DNA from: Magicicada septendecula
Taxonomy: Eukaryota; Arthropoda; Insecta; Hemiptera; Cicadidae
Length of the DNA: 64,000 nt
NCBI GenBank assembly: GCA_034769895.1
Contig: CM068373.1
Coordinates: forward strand, 436,399,080-436,463,079
Reading direction: 5' to 3'
Shown here: piece by piece, positions 34,954 to 45,155 of the stretch
Layout: each line of letters begins with the position of its first letter
Numbering within the stretch: position 1 is the stretch's first letter
The notes under the pieces: generated by a model
What the model saw: the letters and a program-made list of their open reading frames with translations, nothing else
The model's database searches: none
Told to the model about the DNA's origin: nothing
Program-made: the position numbers and the translations under genes

Positions 34954-37064
34954 TCACTTTTTGTATAACAATTCCATTCTCCTGTTTTTAGATGTAGCGA
35001 ATTCCTCTATCACTTGTTTGTTGAAATCATGATTTCCATGAATCATTTTTTTTCTGTGTATAGCATAGCCAATGCATTCAGTCTATCAGTGCCCATGGAA
35101 TTTCTTAAAAATGTTTTTATTCTTTTCAATGTAGAAAAGCACCTTTCACTTTCAACAGTTGTCATCGGTATGGTAACAATTATCTTTAAAATAGTCACAC
35201 ACTCTCAGAAGGTACGAAACATGTTATTATCAAGGAAAAACTGTAATAAGGGTGTTGCACCAGAAGCAATACGTAAATCTTCACGACTGTATAACACTTC
35301 AAGTTCGGTTCTCAGTTTCGGACCATTTATTGTGGGATAAAATTTAATTGTAGTCTGAAAATCATTTTCCGGAAACTCAACACAGTACTGTGGGAACTTT
35401 TCAACTAAAAACAACTTGGAAACACATAAATGATCTGAAAATTGAAATCTTTCATTAATATAGTTCACAATCATATCACATACTTCCAAAGCGGCCACAC
35501 GGTTGCTCCTATTACTTAATTGTTCAACACACTGTCTCTTAGTCACAGGCTCACTTACAGACACTTCACTGTCTTCAGAATATTAGGTCTTACGAATATT
35601 AACCACTGCACTCACAACATTTTTAACAAATGTTCTCATTTTTATTGCATCAATGTTTCTTTGTTGAATGCAATCAAAGAAAATCGCCACATGAGGCATA
35701 ATTTTGTGGAAAAAAGTCAACCAGAAAATGAACTGAGGATCCCTCAAAGTTCATACAAATCCTGCAGCCTGGCTAGAAGCACTTTTGTCAGAAATCTCTA
35801 TGTCCCTAATGTGTTCAAAACATTTTATTAGATTATCTTTATGTTCAAACACAGTATTAACAGCCCTGTGTTGAAAGTACCATCTTGTAGGAGGCACAGA
35901 CCCAATTTTTGTTTTACAATTTCTACTAAATAATCCATCCTCTTTGGAGATCTTGAAAAATATGGTCCTATTCCTTGCAGGTCTTGAAAAAATATTCTAC
36001 TCTGGGAGGCAGACGATGTTGAGTTTTGAAGAATCAGATTCCCTTGATGGGCATAACAATGAATAAAATTTGCATTTGGATACTTCCCTTTAACCAAACA
36101 CTGGACCCCTCCTTTCTGACAACTCATAACAGATGCACCATCGTAAGTCTGACAAATTAATTTTTCCGGGGACCTGTCTATTCCTATTTCTTCCAACTGT
36201 CCTAAAATTGTCGAGGCTAAACTTCGAGCACTTTTATCAAAAGGGACTTCAAAAAAACCCCAAAACCTTTCAATTTTTCTCCCTTCAATGAGATATCTCA
36301 AAATCAGTGCCATCTGTGTTTTGCACGAACTGTCAGTTGTTTCATCAGCCTGAAGTGATATGAAGTCTATCGTAGAAATTTCAGTCACAATATTTTTTCG
36401 ACACACTGACAAAATGGCATCTAAAAGTTCGTTCTGAATTGTTTTCGAGGTTCCTTTAAACACTGTTGAATTTTCTAAATGATCTTTCAAAACACTGTCA
36501 AGTGCTGCAGTGTAATTGATTAGTCCTTTAAAAATCCCTGGGTTGTTGTCTGCTTCTTCCGTTTCATCGAGGTCACGTAAAGCTAATTCAAATTCCCCAC
36601 AAAATTTAATCGCATCAATTATTCGAGACAAGATGTATCTGTTCTTGTCTACAAGTTCGTTATGTTTACGAACAGAAATTCTGTAACCATCATCGAGTTG
36701 CAACCTAATATTTACAATACCTAGCACGGCTAAACTCATTTCATTGTCTAAATGACATTTAGACAGCGAATGCTTCTTACTCTTTTCTAGTAAATGTTTC
36801 AGATCTTTAACGCCCGACTTAGTCCACGTGTCTTCACCGCCAAACAGAAGACAAGCAAAGCAAAATAAAGCATTGATTGTGGGGCATCCGCATATCCATT
36901 CCCATTTTTCGTACACTGCGGTATTGAACGTTCTGTTATAGGTTGTTTTTGTCCTTAAACACTTGGTTGATAGACAACTGCGGTCTTGGTGGACCCAATT
37001 GTTTTGCTATTAACCTATCTTCATAGCACAAAGTTTTACTCTGTAAATACTTGACATCATTCAT
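34954..37064 (-). pseudogene. hAT2 transposase (ZMYM1/DUF4371-like), broken
   Basis: A start near 37064 (MNDVKYLQSK) is followed by a 1-base frame change near 36957. The zinc-region hallmark NALFCFACLLFGGED lies at about 36835-36880 and the DUF4371 region around 36100-36700. It has QADETTDSSCKTQMALI (catalytic Asp region) near 36310-36360, TYDGASVMS near 36125-36150 and HCYAHQGNLI near 36033-36063. The hATC dimerisation domain (TTVESERCFSTLKRIKTF near 35110-35165) ends at the stop at 34954-34956. Frame breaks fall near 35830, 35565 and 35205. Close in type to hAT1 but clearly a different family by terminus and sequence. Confidence 0.9.
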
Positions 37065-37377
37065 TTTGTCTCAGAGATTTACACAAGTACCCAAAATACC
37101 GACACTTGAATATTTTCAACACCGTTATTTACACGCGTGCGTAACACTGATTACTGAAAACCACTCGTAACACTACAATTTATACAATTACTATAAGCAC
37201 TGCCACCACAATTAACGTGTAGCACATAACATAACCGCTCTAGGTACACATTCTATTTTAATATTTCCTTCAATGAGAATATAATTTAAAATTATATAAA
37301 ATCGCAAAAATTATTATAATCATATTCACAATAGAAACATTATAATAACATTATTTCGTAACAATATCCTCCAACAC

Positions 37378-38436
37378 TTGGAAAAAACAAAAATACTCAC
37401 AAACAATGACAGACACTCACATAAAATACTATACTGGCACAGATACGTTGATGACATTCTAATACTATACAGGGGAAACAAAAGACAATGTGAACAGTTA
37501 CTAACACACATAAACAAAATACATAAAAACATAACCTTTACTGCCGAATATGAACACAACAATACCATAAACTTCTTAGACCTCACCATCACAAAACTAG
37601 AACACAGGCACAAATTCAGTATATACAGAAAACCAACTACAACTGACACACTAATACACAACACCTCCAATCACCCAATACAACACAAACTAGCTGCTTT
37701 TAGAACCATGATACATAGACTTAACAACATCCCCTTAGATGAAATAGACTACAAAGACGAACTAAACACGATAAAATATCTAGCAGAATCTAACGGTTAT
37801 GACAGAACAATAGTCAGTAAACTCCTACACAAAACACAAAACAAACAACAGACAAAGACAGAAAACAACAAATTCATAACACTAACATACATCAACAAAC
37901 AAACAGAAAAAATTGCCCACAAATTCAAAAAAGCAGGATACAGAATCGCTTACAAAACTACTAACAAAACAGAACACACACTATCAAAACGCACGCCCAA
38001 AGCACAAAACAAATTCGATCTACCCGGTGTATATAAACTAAATTGTTCAAATTGCAATAAATTCTACATAGGCCAGACAGGACGTAGCTTCAAACAGAGA
38101 TACACTGAACACACAAAAGCACTCCACACCACTACAGAATCTACCTTCGCAAACCACCTCATTGAAGCAAACCACACATATAAAAACATCGACAATAACA
38201 TGAACATACTACACGTACACACAAAAGGCCGAAAACTAGACACTCTAGAACAATTAGAAATATACAAACACACAAAAACAAATAAAAACGACATCCTAAA
38301 CGAACAGACACAATTCAAATCACACGCATTATTCGAACAAATCTCACCACACACACACACACACAGCTTCGATCTTTCGAAACACTATCTCGTCGCCAAC
38401 AACAAGACGAACAGCGCTACTAACGACAGCCTCTGA
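37378..38436 (+). CDS. PLE-3 RT C-terminus plus GIY-YIG endonuclease (truncated)
   Basis: A 352-codon open frame carries the RT catalytic motif YVDDIL (residues ~22-27), then the PLE-typical INFLDLTI (~60-75) and FSIYRKPTTTDT (~78-92). A zinc-type CSNC segment merges into the GIY-YIG nuclease: GVYKLNCSNCNKFYIGQTGR (~222-241), with GVY and YIG at the expected spacing, a downstream Arg (SFKQRYTEH) and the conserved NH of ANHTY. The upstream RT motifs are lost through 5' truncation, so it cannot encode a full enzyme, but the remaining frame has no stop. The TGA stop is part of a CTGATGA hammerhead-like core. Confidence 0.85.
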   Translation: MEKTKILTNNDRHSHKILYWHRYVDDILILYRGNKRQCEQLLTHINKIHKNITFTAEYEHNNTINFLDLTITKLEHRHKFSIYRKPTTTDTLIHNTSNHPIQHKLAAFRTMIHRLNNIPLDEIDYKDELNTIKYLAESNGYDRTIVSKLLHKTQNKQQTKTENNKFITLTYINKQTEKIAHKFKKAGYRIAYKTTNKTEHTLSKRTPKAQNKFDLPGVYKLNCSNCNKFYIGQTGRSFKQRYTEHTKALHTTTESTFANHLIEANHTYKNIDNNMNILHVHTKGRKLDTLEQLEIYKHTKTNKNDILNEQTQFKSHALFEQISPHTHTHSFDLSKHYLVANNKTNSATNDSL

Positions 38437-38466
38437 TGAAGCCTTCTATAGGTGAAAGCCGGTTTA
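38433..38466 (+). ncRNA. hammerhead-like ribozyme core at the PLE-3 end
   Basis: CTGATGA (38433-38439) is followed by a short possible stem and GAAA (38454-38457), then a GCC...GGC pairing. The core order matches type I hammerhead motifs known from Penelope-like elements. The cleavage triplet is not well formed, so activity is doubtful. Confidence 0.4.
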
Positions 38467-39229
38467 GGCTGTAAGGTAAAACTTTACGTTTTTACTTATA
38501 TAAAACTTAGTGTTCCGAGTCGTCAATATTATAGTGCTATTTAGTAACAATATATACTAAGAAAGTAACAGTAATTATTAGTATTAGCCTATAGCACAGC
38601 TCAGATGGCGGTAAAATGTAATAGTCTACTAAATAGCTCCGATTCATATCCGTTAGTTGCAGTAATGTGGCGCACCTACAGGATTCAGAGTTTACTACTT
38701 GAAGACTGTTAATTTTTGGTCAATGGTCACATAGTCTAGTGTGACCGAATGCTATGGGAATTTAGCATTACGCTCTCCCACCACAAGAGAGTAGTGAAGA
38801 GGAAGGGAGTAGTAATATTGGGTCACAACGTCTCTGTGACCGTCGCTATGTTGCCATTTTTGTTTTCGCGTTGCCACATTTCTCCAGACTTCTCACTGTT
38901 ACAAACTATTGCTATCATCTGAAACGAGGACGTTTCTACAATATTTATTTATTTTGTGATTTTCTGGAGGGGCACGTGACCATGTGCCCTTATGAGTGAG
39001 CCGCCTCTGATTTGAATATTCATAAAACTAACTTTACAAAATAATAATTAACAAATAAATCATGTTTAATCTAGTATTATGTGTAATAGACGGTTACAGA
39101 CTGACCAGGATTGTCAAGTAATTGATAAAATTAACTAAGCTCTTGCAGACAAGTTGAAGGCTAATAAACAGGTAGGCCTATACATGTATTTTCCAAACCC
39201 TATTTTGATGTAAATAATATTCTTGGATT

Positions 39230-39541
39230 TCGTTGTCCATGACATGTCCGTTACTTAACTAAATACAACTATTTCATTAACGACTCGGAACACAAAGTTT
39301 TTTATGAGTAAAAAATATAGTTGTACTTTACAACCTTAACCGGTTTTCACTTTTTAAAGGCTTCTTCAGAGGTTGCCACTGGTAGCGCTGTCCGTCCTGT
39401 TGTGGGCGACGGAATCGAATTTTGAAAGATCGATGTTTTGTGTGTGGGGTGAGATGTGTTCGAATAATGCGTGCGATTTGAATTGTGTCTGTTTGTTTTT
39501 ATTTGTTTTCGTGTGTTTGTATATTTCCAATTGTTGTAGAG
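39230..39541 (-). mobile_element. PLE-3 fragment, 3' part (left of hAT3)
   Basis: The minus strand contains the end of the GIY-YIG ORF (EIYKHTKTNKN...ALFEHISPH near 39430-39530), then CTGAAGA and GTGAAAACCGG, and the 3' terminus at 39230. It is split from its upstream piece (44986-45155) by hAT3. It joins the right arm of the inverted duplication at 39229. Confidence 0.8.
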
Positions 39542-40040
39542 CAGTGATGGGCAAAGTACGGCCCGCGGGCCAGATCCGGTCCCCAGACTGGTGTAATCCG
39601 GCCCGTGATAGAGTCCTGAATGACAACTTACCTACACACATTATTTACCATGTTCCCAGGAGAGAACAGTGTTCAGCTTTGTCAACCAAAAACAAAAATG
39701 CATTTTATCGTATCACATTGTATTTTTTCTGTGTCTGTATTATGAACACAAAAAATGGTAACGGAATGGTGTCAGAGCATTCACAACAGTCGTACGAGAG
39801 CAAGAAAGACACGTCACAAGTGTACACAAGTGTAGTTATCCCCATCACTCCAGCCGCCGCCTACCCCTCGCCCATCCTATCGGCACATCATGCCACAGTG
39901 GATGAGTAATACTCTCAGTCAGTCTGAGTCAGTGGCTTGTTACACAGCCTTTCTCAATTCAATATCGCGTATTCTTATAAGTTTAAATAAATAATTACCT
40001 TAATTTTATCCACTAAGTGATCTTCTTTTTCTAGATTACA

Positions 40041-40072
40041 ACATGTTTCAGGGCTTATATCCCCATCTTCAG
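40041..40072 (-). ncRNA. hammerhead-like ribozyme core, PLE-2 left end
   Basis: On the minus strand CTGAAGA is followed by T, a GGGG...CCCT stem and GAAAC, then ATGT. The order fits a minimal type I hammerhead, as described for Penelope-like elements. The extra T after the core and the short third helix make self-cleavage uncertain. Confidence 0.4.
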
Positions 40073-40240
40073 GTAAAAACAAAATCTACCCTATTGTTAG
40101 GTTTCGTTAAAAAGTTCACAAAGACACAAACACATAACAGACTTAAACAAATTAACATAGAACATCGAGTTTGCATTGGAACACGCTACAACGGATCCAG
40201 TGCACTGGCCGAAGTCCGACTTCCAACTGATCCGTACACG

Positions 40241-42649
40241 CTATTCATGGTTTATTTTCATTGCTGTGTCATATAGTTTATTTGACTTGAATGACAATTG
40301 TTCATTAAGTACCTGATTTTTATTCATTCTTAAGGCCTTGTATATTTCAAATTCTTCTAGGGCATCTAGTAGTTGACCCTTTTTACCTATACGTAAAGGT
40401 TCCAGATTCTCTTTAAATCCAGTGTATGTATGATTTTCATTTATTAGGTGTTGTGCGTAATGCGATACATTAGTATTGGGGAACTTCTTAGGTAAATGTT
40501 CTTTGAATCTCTCGGAAAATTTTCTCCCCGTCTGGCCTATATAGATGTTATCGCATTCATTACACCGGATCCTATAAACACCCAAACAATCCTCTAGTAA
40601 TGCTGTGGTATGAGGCTTAAGTATATTTGTCAATTTATTCGTGGTCCTGAACGAGACAATAATCCCTAGCCTTTTTAGTTCATTATGTAGTATATTAGGT
40701 AGTATGTTCGTATATCTAGCGGCAACATATTGGGTTTTATCTTTAATTTTGTCCGATCGTTTTAATTTATTAGCGTGTTTATATATTATTTTATCAATGA
40801 TTTTACTATTGTAACCATTCACTATTGCTATGTGTTTTATTATATTAATTTCATCGTTATAGTCTTCTATGTCCATCGGTACATTCGTCAATCTATGTGC
40901 CAGTGTGTTGAAAGTTGCCATTTTTTGTGTGTAAGGATGATTGGAACTAGCATGTATGGCTATATCAGTTGTCGTTGGCTTTCTATTAATTTTAAAGTTG
41001 AGGAGGTTATTACGTTTATATGTGGTTACGTCCAGGAAATTCAACATATTGTTATACTCTACTTCCATAGTGAAATTAATATTACTGTTTATGCCGTTCA
41101 AAAAAGTAAGCAATCCGTGTATCTGTCTAAGAGTACCACCAAAAATTAAAAATGTGTCGTCTACGTACCGTGTGTACGAGATGATTTTATTATATAACTT
41201 GTTTTCGTAAGAAAGTTTGTACTTGTTCTCATAATGATTCATGTAAATTTCCGCTAAAATTCCACTTACTGGTGAACCCATGGCCAGCCCATCTTCTTGG
41301 ATAAAAAACTTGTTGTCGTGTGTAAAGTAATTCTGTTGTATAACAATTTTCAGTAAAAATATAAGTTCTTCAATTTGTATCTGTTTTAAGACTTTTGTCT
41401 TGATTAAAAGTCTCTCGAGAATATTTATCGTTTCTAACACGGGTATGTTCGTATACAAATTCACTATGTCCATAGAGATCAGTTTATGGTTAGGCAGTAC
41501 TTCAGTGTTTTTAACTTTGTTTATAAATTCTATTGTATTTTTTACACTATGTATGTTGTCCATTACTAAGCTGTTTTTAATAATTATTTGTAGCTTTTTG
41601 GCTACATTATAGCTTGGGGCAGTTGTATAATTTATTAATGGACGTATTGGTATATTAGGTTTGTGTAATTTTGGTAGTCCTCTGAAAGCAGGCGCTTTCG
41701 GATTTATATTTTTGATACGTCGTCTAGTTTGAGCATCGAATAAATTAACACATTTATTTACCGCTGAATTTATGGCTCTTGTATATTTAATGGTGGGGTT
41801 ATTATTTAGGGTCTTAATATTATTATCATTTATAAAATCATAGCATTTTTGTGTGTATTCAGTTTTATTGATGATGACCACTGTACTACCTTTATCAGCT
41901 TTAGTTATCATTGCGTCAAAATTTTCTAATTTGCGTTTGATGTTCTTCGCGATTTTAATTTCATTACTAGGCCTCATGTCAAGCGTGCTACCCGACTGTA
42001 ATGTTCGATTTAATTTATAGTTGATTGCCACCCGTGTATCGTTCTGAATTTCCTGGTTTTTTATTTGTTTAATGACGGCTTCTGCATTTACGACTTCTCT
42101 TATTAACATGTCCTTTCCATAATCAGATAAATTATGCTGTAAACCCTTAGATAATAAACTACAATCTTCATTAGATAGTTCAATGTTCGTGAGGTGAGCT
42201 ACACGCTTATAAAATTTGTGTTTACAAATTATGTTATCTGCTTTGTTTTGCTCGTGGTCCAATTTATCATATTTCTTGTTGTGTCTTGATACAATCGAAA
42301 TAGCAATATTTCTTATCTGTCTGTGAATAACTTCTAAAACTTCGTTAATTATGATCGGGTGTATCGAGTTCAGGACCCTCAAATGCGCATTAAATAACAA
42401 CTTGTTCAGATAATTTTTCTTTTTGTACAAAGTCTTAATTTCTTCCTTAAGCCAAAGCTTCTGTGCTTTAATTTTAGTGTTAGAGGCTGCTATTGACGTG
42501 TTTCTTATTTCTATAGTAGCGAATTTAGGTGTTGCATTATGTCTTAAACATTTCTTGATAAACCTGATATTGAGGTTTGTTTTTAATATCTTGATTTTTA
42601 GATTTTTATATTTATAGACCACGTTTGCTTGCTCGGCTTTGATATACAT
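40241..42649 (-). CDS. Penelope-like RT with GIY-YIG endonuclease, intact (PLE-2)
   Basis: An 802-codon uninterrupted ORF. Order of domains: a Lys/Asn-rich N-terminus (~1-240); RT with DAMITKADKGSTVVII (~243-258), SMDIVNLYTNIPV (motif A, ~387-400), EDGLAMGSPVSGILAEIYMN (motif B, ~450-470), YTRYVDDTFLIFGG (motif C, ~490-503) and NMLNFLDVT; then the linker with INRKPTTTD (~555). A GIY-YIG endonuclease follows with GVYRIRCNECDNIYIGQTGR (~687-706), including the CxxC between GVY and YIG that PLE nucleases share, and NENHTY. All catalytic motifs are present. The enzyme would nick DNA and reverse-transcribe its RNA there. The Met start lies next to the palindromic terminal repeat. Confidence 0.95.
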   Translation of the reverse strand: MYIKAEQANVVYKYKNLKIKILKTNLNIRFIKKCLRHNATPKFATIEIRNTSIAASNTKIKAQKLWLKEEIKTLYKKKNYLNKLLFNAHLRVLNSIHPIIINEVLEVIHRQIRNIAISIVSRHNKKYDKLDHEQNKADNIICKHKFYKRVAHLTNIELSNEDCSLLSKGLQHNLSDYGKDMLIREVVNAEAVIKQIKNQEIQNDTRVAINYKLNRTLQSGSTLDMRPSNEIKIAKNIKRKLENFDAMITKADKGSTVVIINKTEYTQKCYDFINDNNIKTLNNNPTIKYTRAINSAVNKCVNLFDAQTRRRIKNINPKAPAFRGLPKLHKPNIPIRPLINYTTAPSYNVAKKLQIIIKNSLVMDNIHSVKNTIEFINKVKNTEVLPNHKLISMDIVNLYTNIPVLETINILERLLIKTKVLKQIQIEELIFLLKIVIQQNYFTHDNKFFIQEDGLAMGSPVSGILAEIYMNHYENKYKLSYENKLYNKIISYTRYVDDTFLIFGGTLRQIHGLLTFLNGINSNINFTMEVEYNNMLNFLDVTTYKRNNLLNFKINRKPTTTDIAIHASSNHPYTQKMATFNTLAHRLTNVPMDIEDYNDEINIIKHIAIVNGYNSKIIDKIIYKHANKLKRSDKIKDKTQYVAARYTNILPNILHNELKRLGIIVSFRTTNKLTNILKPHTTALLEDCLGVYRIRCNECDNIYIGQTGRKFSERFKEHLPKKFPNTNVSHYAQHLINENHTYTGFKENLEPLRIGKKGQLLDALEEFEIYKALRMNKNQVLNEQLSFKSNKLYDTAMKINHE

Positions 42650-42940
42650 AGTTACTGTATGGTCTCCAGATCACTGTATATGAATAAATAAATAATTACC
42701 TTAATTTTATCCACTAAGTGATCTTCTTTTTCTAGATTACGACACAATTTGTGTTTGTGTCTTTGTGAACTTTTTAACGAAACCCTAACAATAGGGTAGA
42801 TTTTGTTTTTACCTGAAGATGGGGATATAAGCCCTGAAACATGTTGTAATCTAGAAAAAGAAGATCACTTAGTGGATAAAATTAAGGTAATTATTTATTT
42901 ATTCATATACAGTGATCTGGAGACCATACAGTAACTATGT
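42643..42940. repeat. PLE-2 terminal palindrome
   Basis: About 100 bp at 42643-42740 (from the start-codon region through ATCTTCTTTTTCTAGATTAC) is the reverse complement of 42839-42940, with a ~100-bp spacer. The spacer itself matches the inverted left end of the element. The ends can fold into a long hairpin. Confidence 0.9.
42813..42842 (+). ncRNA. hammerhead-like ribozyme core, PLE-2 right end
   Basis: Inverted copy of the motif at 40041-40072: CTGAAGA at 42813, GGGG...CCCT stem, GAAAC at 42836-42840. It is identical in sequence to its partner. Confidence 0.4.
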
Positions 42941-43005
42941 ATTCTTATAAGTTGTTGTTTGCTTTTTTGTAGTGAGTATTTGTGAGACATTTCTGATTTG
43001 CCATA

Positions 43006-44831
43006 ATGGCAACTAAAAAAACATAAAGTTGATTCAGAATGCTGTGTTTTTAAAGATGAGTGGAGTTGGAAATACTTTTTCACAGCTTTTAAGGATAAAC
43101 CGTTGTGCCTTATTTGCAACGAAACCGTGGCCGTTTACAAAGAATTTAACATTTCCCGGTATTTTACATCTAAGCATAACAGTGCTCATTATGAAGCCAT
43201 GACCGAAGATGAAATGAAACAAAAAACAGAAGATTTACGTAAGAAGCTCTTAGGTCAGCAAAATATTTAAAAAAAAACAAAACAGTTCTCAAAAAGCTGC
43301 TACACATGCTAGTTATGTTGTATCGTACAATATTGCTAAAAGTAACAAAGCTCTTTCTGATGGGGAGTTTGTGAAACAATGCATGCTCCAAGTTTGTGAT
43401 ATTTTATGTCCTGACAAAACAAAGGATTTTGAGACTGTCAGTTTGTCTTGAAAAACAGTTACTGCTAGAATCGAGACAATAGATAAACACCTATTATCAC
43501 AGCTAGAATCAAGAATTACTCAGTTTAAATTCTGTTCTGTTACTATGGATGACAGTACTGACATAAATGATACTGCTCAGTTACTAATATTTGTAAGAGA
43601 AGTTGATGATAACTTCTGTATTACTGAAGAACTAGCATGCATGCAATCATTAAAGGGGACGTCAAAAGGATCAGACATTTTTCATGAATTTCAAGAAGGC
43701 CTATCGATTTTAAAAGTACCCATAACCAGTATATGCAATATTACGATTGATGGGGCACCAAATATGATGGGGAAAAAATCTGGTTTTGTTGGTATATGTA
43801 ACCAAACATATCCTGAGAACAAAGTAGTATTTCTACAGTGTGTCATACATCAAGACACTCTGTGTAAATCTGCCCTAGACATGAAACACGTGCTTGATGT
43901 CATTATTAAAGTCGTAAATAATATTCGATCTCAAGCGCTTACTCACAGACAATTTTGAGAGTTTCTTGACTCAATGCAGTCTGAATACACTGATGTACTC
44001 TACTACACCAAAGTAAGGTGGCTTAGTGCAGGACGTGTTTTCGAGCAAGTTTGGGAGCTGAAAGAGGAAATTATTTTATTCATGCGTGAAAAACAGATGT
44101 TTGAAGGCTGTGAAATTTTGGAAAATACTGCATGGCTTTCAGACTTTGCTTTTTTCAAAGATCTTCTGTGTCATATGAACAAGTTGAATGTTAAGCTGCT
44201 AGGAAGAAATCAATTTATTTATGATATCCGGGGTCATCTCAAAGGGTTTAAAATGCAACTAGTTCTATTTGAAAAACAGCTAGCTAAAAGAGACCTGTCC
44301 CACTTCCTGAGGCTAAAAACAATAGTCCCAGTGGTGGAAGACAAACTTGTAAGCTACGAGGAAAGCATGAGAAGACTCCATGATGAATTCGAACGCAGGT
44401 TTCAAGACTTTAAAAATATTGAACAAGACTTAAATATTTTCAGTATGCCATTTAATTTGGACTGTGAAACAGTGAGAACAGAATTTCAGCTTGAACTAAT
44501 TGAGTTACAGTGTAACACTGAGTTGAAGCAGTTGTTTCTTAACGTAACAAAAGTGGAGTTTTACAAGTCGCTATCGAAATCAAGTTTCCCAAATTTGAGA
44601 TCTCATGCCCAGAAGATAACTGCTATGTTTGCATCATCCTATGTCTGTGAACAAGTGTTTTCTACCATGAAGCTTCGAAAAAGTAGTGTCAGAAACAGAT
44701 TGACAGATGACCACTTAGCTTCACTTCTGAGAGTCAGCTCATCCCAGTTACAACCAAATTTTGAGACACTTTTAGAAACACAGTCACAGTTCCATTCATC
44801 GCACACTCCTTCATGCTCTTTCAATCATTAA
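43006..44831 (+). pseudogene. hAT3 transposase (GTF2IRD2/ZBED5-like), broken
   Basis: From the ATG at 43006 a one-base slip in an A-run (~43015) leads into a BED-type zinc finger: W..YFF, then CLICNETVAVYKEFNISRYF and H...H near 43100-43195. The catalytic core follows (MDDSTDINDTAQLLIF at 43545; HQDTLCKSAL near 43850). The hATC dimerisation region is near 44630-44720 (SSYVCEQVFSTMKLRKS) and the stop is at 44829. Lesions are several stops across 43270-43540 and one at 43956-43958. The protein type matches transposases related to GTF2IRD2, FAM200 and ZBED5. After 43974 the frame is open for 285 codons, so decay is moderate. Confidence 0.88.
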
Positions 44832-44977
44832 TTGAGTTTTGTAACAATATGTCAAGATTCAATAAGAAATTTATAAAAAAGTAGTTTTTCTATGTATTTC
44901 TTTTTAATAAATTTTGTTGGCCCGCCTAGATAGTTTTCTTTTTCCTCTGGCCTTCTACAAAAGTTTGCCCATCACTG

Positions 44978-45155
44978 TTCTAGAGTGTCTAGTTGTCGGC
45001 CTTTTGTGTGTACGTGTAGAATGTTCATGTTATTATCGATGTTTTTTATGTGTGGTTTGGCTCGATGAGGTGGTTTGCAAAGGTGGATTCTGTAGTGGAG
45101 TGGAGTGCCTTTGTGTGTTCAATGTATCTGTTTGAAGCTACGTCCTGTCTGGCCT
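44978..45155 (-). mobile_element. PLE-3 fragment, GIY-YIG part (right of hAT3)
   Basis: The minus strand covers the GIY-YIG region from GGCCAGACAGGACGTAGCTT leftward to the TTCTAGAG duplicated by hAT3. At 45155/45156 it abuts the copia LTR directly, so the PLE copy is 5'-truncated exactly there. Confidence 0.8.

Larger units (their letters stand above)
37368..38543 (+). mobile_element. PLE-3: 5'-truncated Penelope-like element inside hAT2
   Basis: A 10-bp target duplication, GTAACAATAT, flanks the insert (37358-37367 and 38544-38553). The copy begins within the RT and runs through GIY-YIG to a 3' terminus ending CTATTTA. It is a classic 5'-truncated retro-insertion. The same family supplies the fragments at 33505, 39230-45155, 45187 and 51492. 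Confidence 0.85.
34834..39009 (-). mobile_element. hAT2: hAT transposon inserted in the right arm
   Basis: Termini CAGTGGCGGCTCGTGAG at 34834 and the complement of CAGAGGCGGCTCACTCAT ending at 39009. An 8-bp target duplication, ATTTGAAT, lies at 34826-34833 and 39010-39017. The uninterrupted target is present in the left arm (ATTTGTATTTGAAT context near 29950), which confirms the insertion. The element is 4,176 bp, of which 1,186 bp is a later PLE-3 insertion with its duplication. Confidence 0.95.
39984..42939 (-). mobile_element. PLE-2: full-length Penelope-like element inside hAT3
   Basis: A perfect 14-bp target duplication, TATTCTTATAAGTT, lies at 39970-39983 and 42940-42953. The 2,956-bp insert contains one intact 802-codon ORF. 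Its left end (about 39984-40140) is present again at the right end in inverted orientation (42740-42899), preceded by a partial direct copy (42684-42740). Inverted and direct terminal copies are typical of PLE pseudo-LTRs. The perfect duplication and open ORF make this the youngest autonomous-looking element in the window. Confidence 0.93.
39542..44977 (+). mobile_element. hAT3: Charlie-type hAT transposon inserted in PLE-3
   Basis: Perfect 14-bp inverted termini CAGTGATGGGCAAA begin at 39542 and end at 44977. Flanking 8-mers TTGTAGAG (39534-39541) and TTCTAGAG (44978-44985) differ at one base, and TTCTAGAG is the PLE-3 sequence found elsewhere. The terminus continues with GTACGGCCCGCGGGCC, a signature shared with Charlie-group hATs. 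The 5,436-bp element includes a 2,970-bp PLE-2 insertion with its duplication. Confidence 0.93.

Noticed and set aside
43270-43540. An intron in the hAT3 transposase
   Set aside because: Out-of-frame coding-like sequence continues through this stretch with stops, which fits decay rather than splicing; no convincing splice pair was seen.
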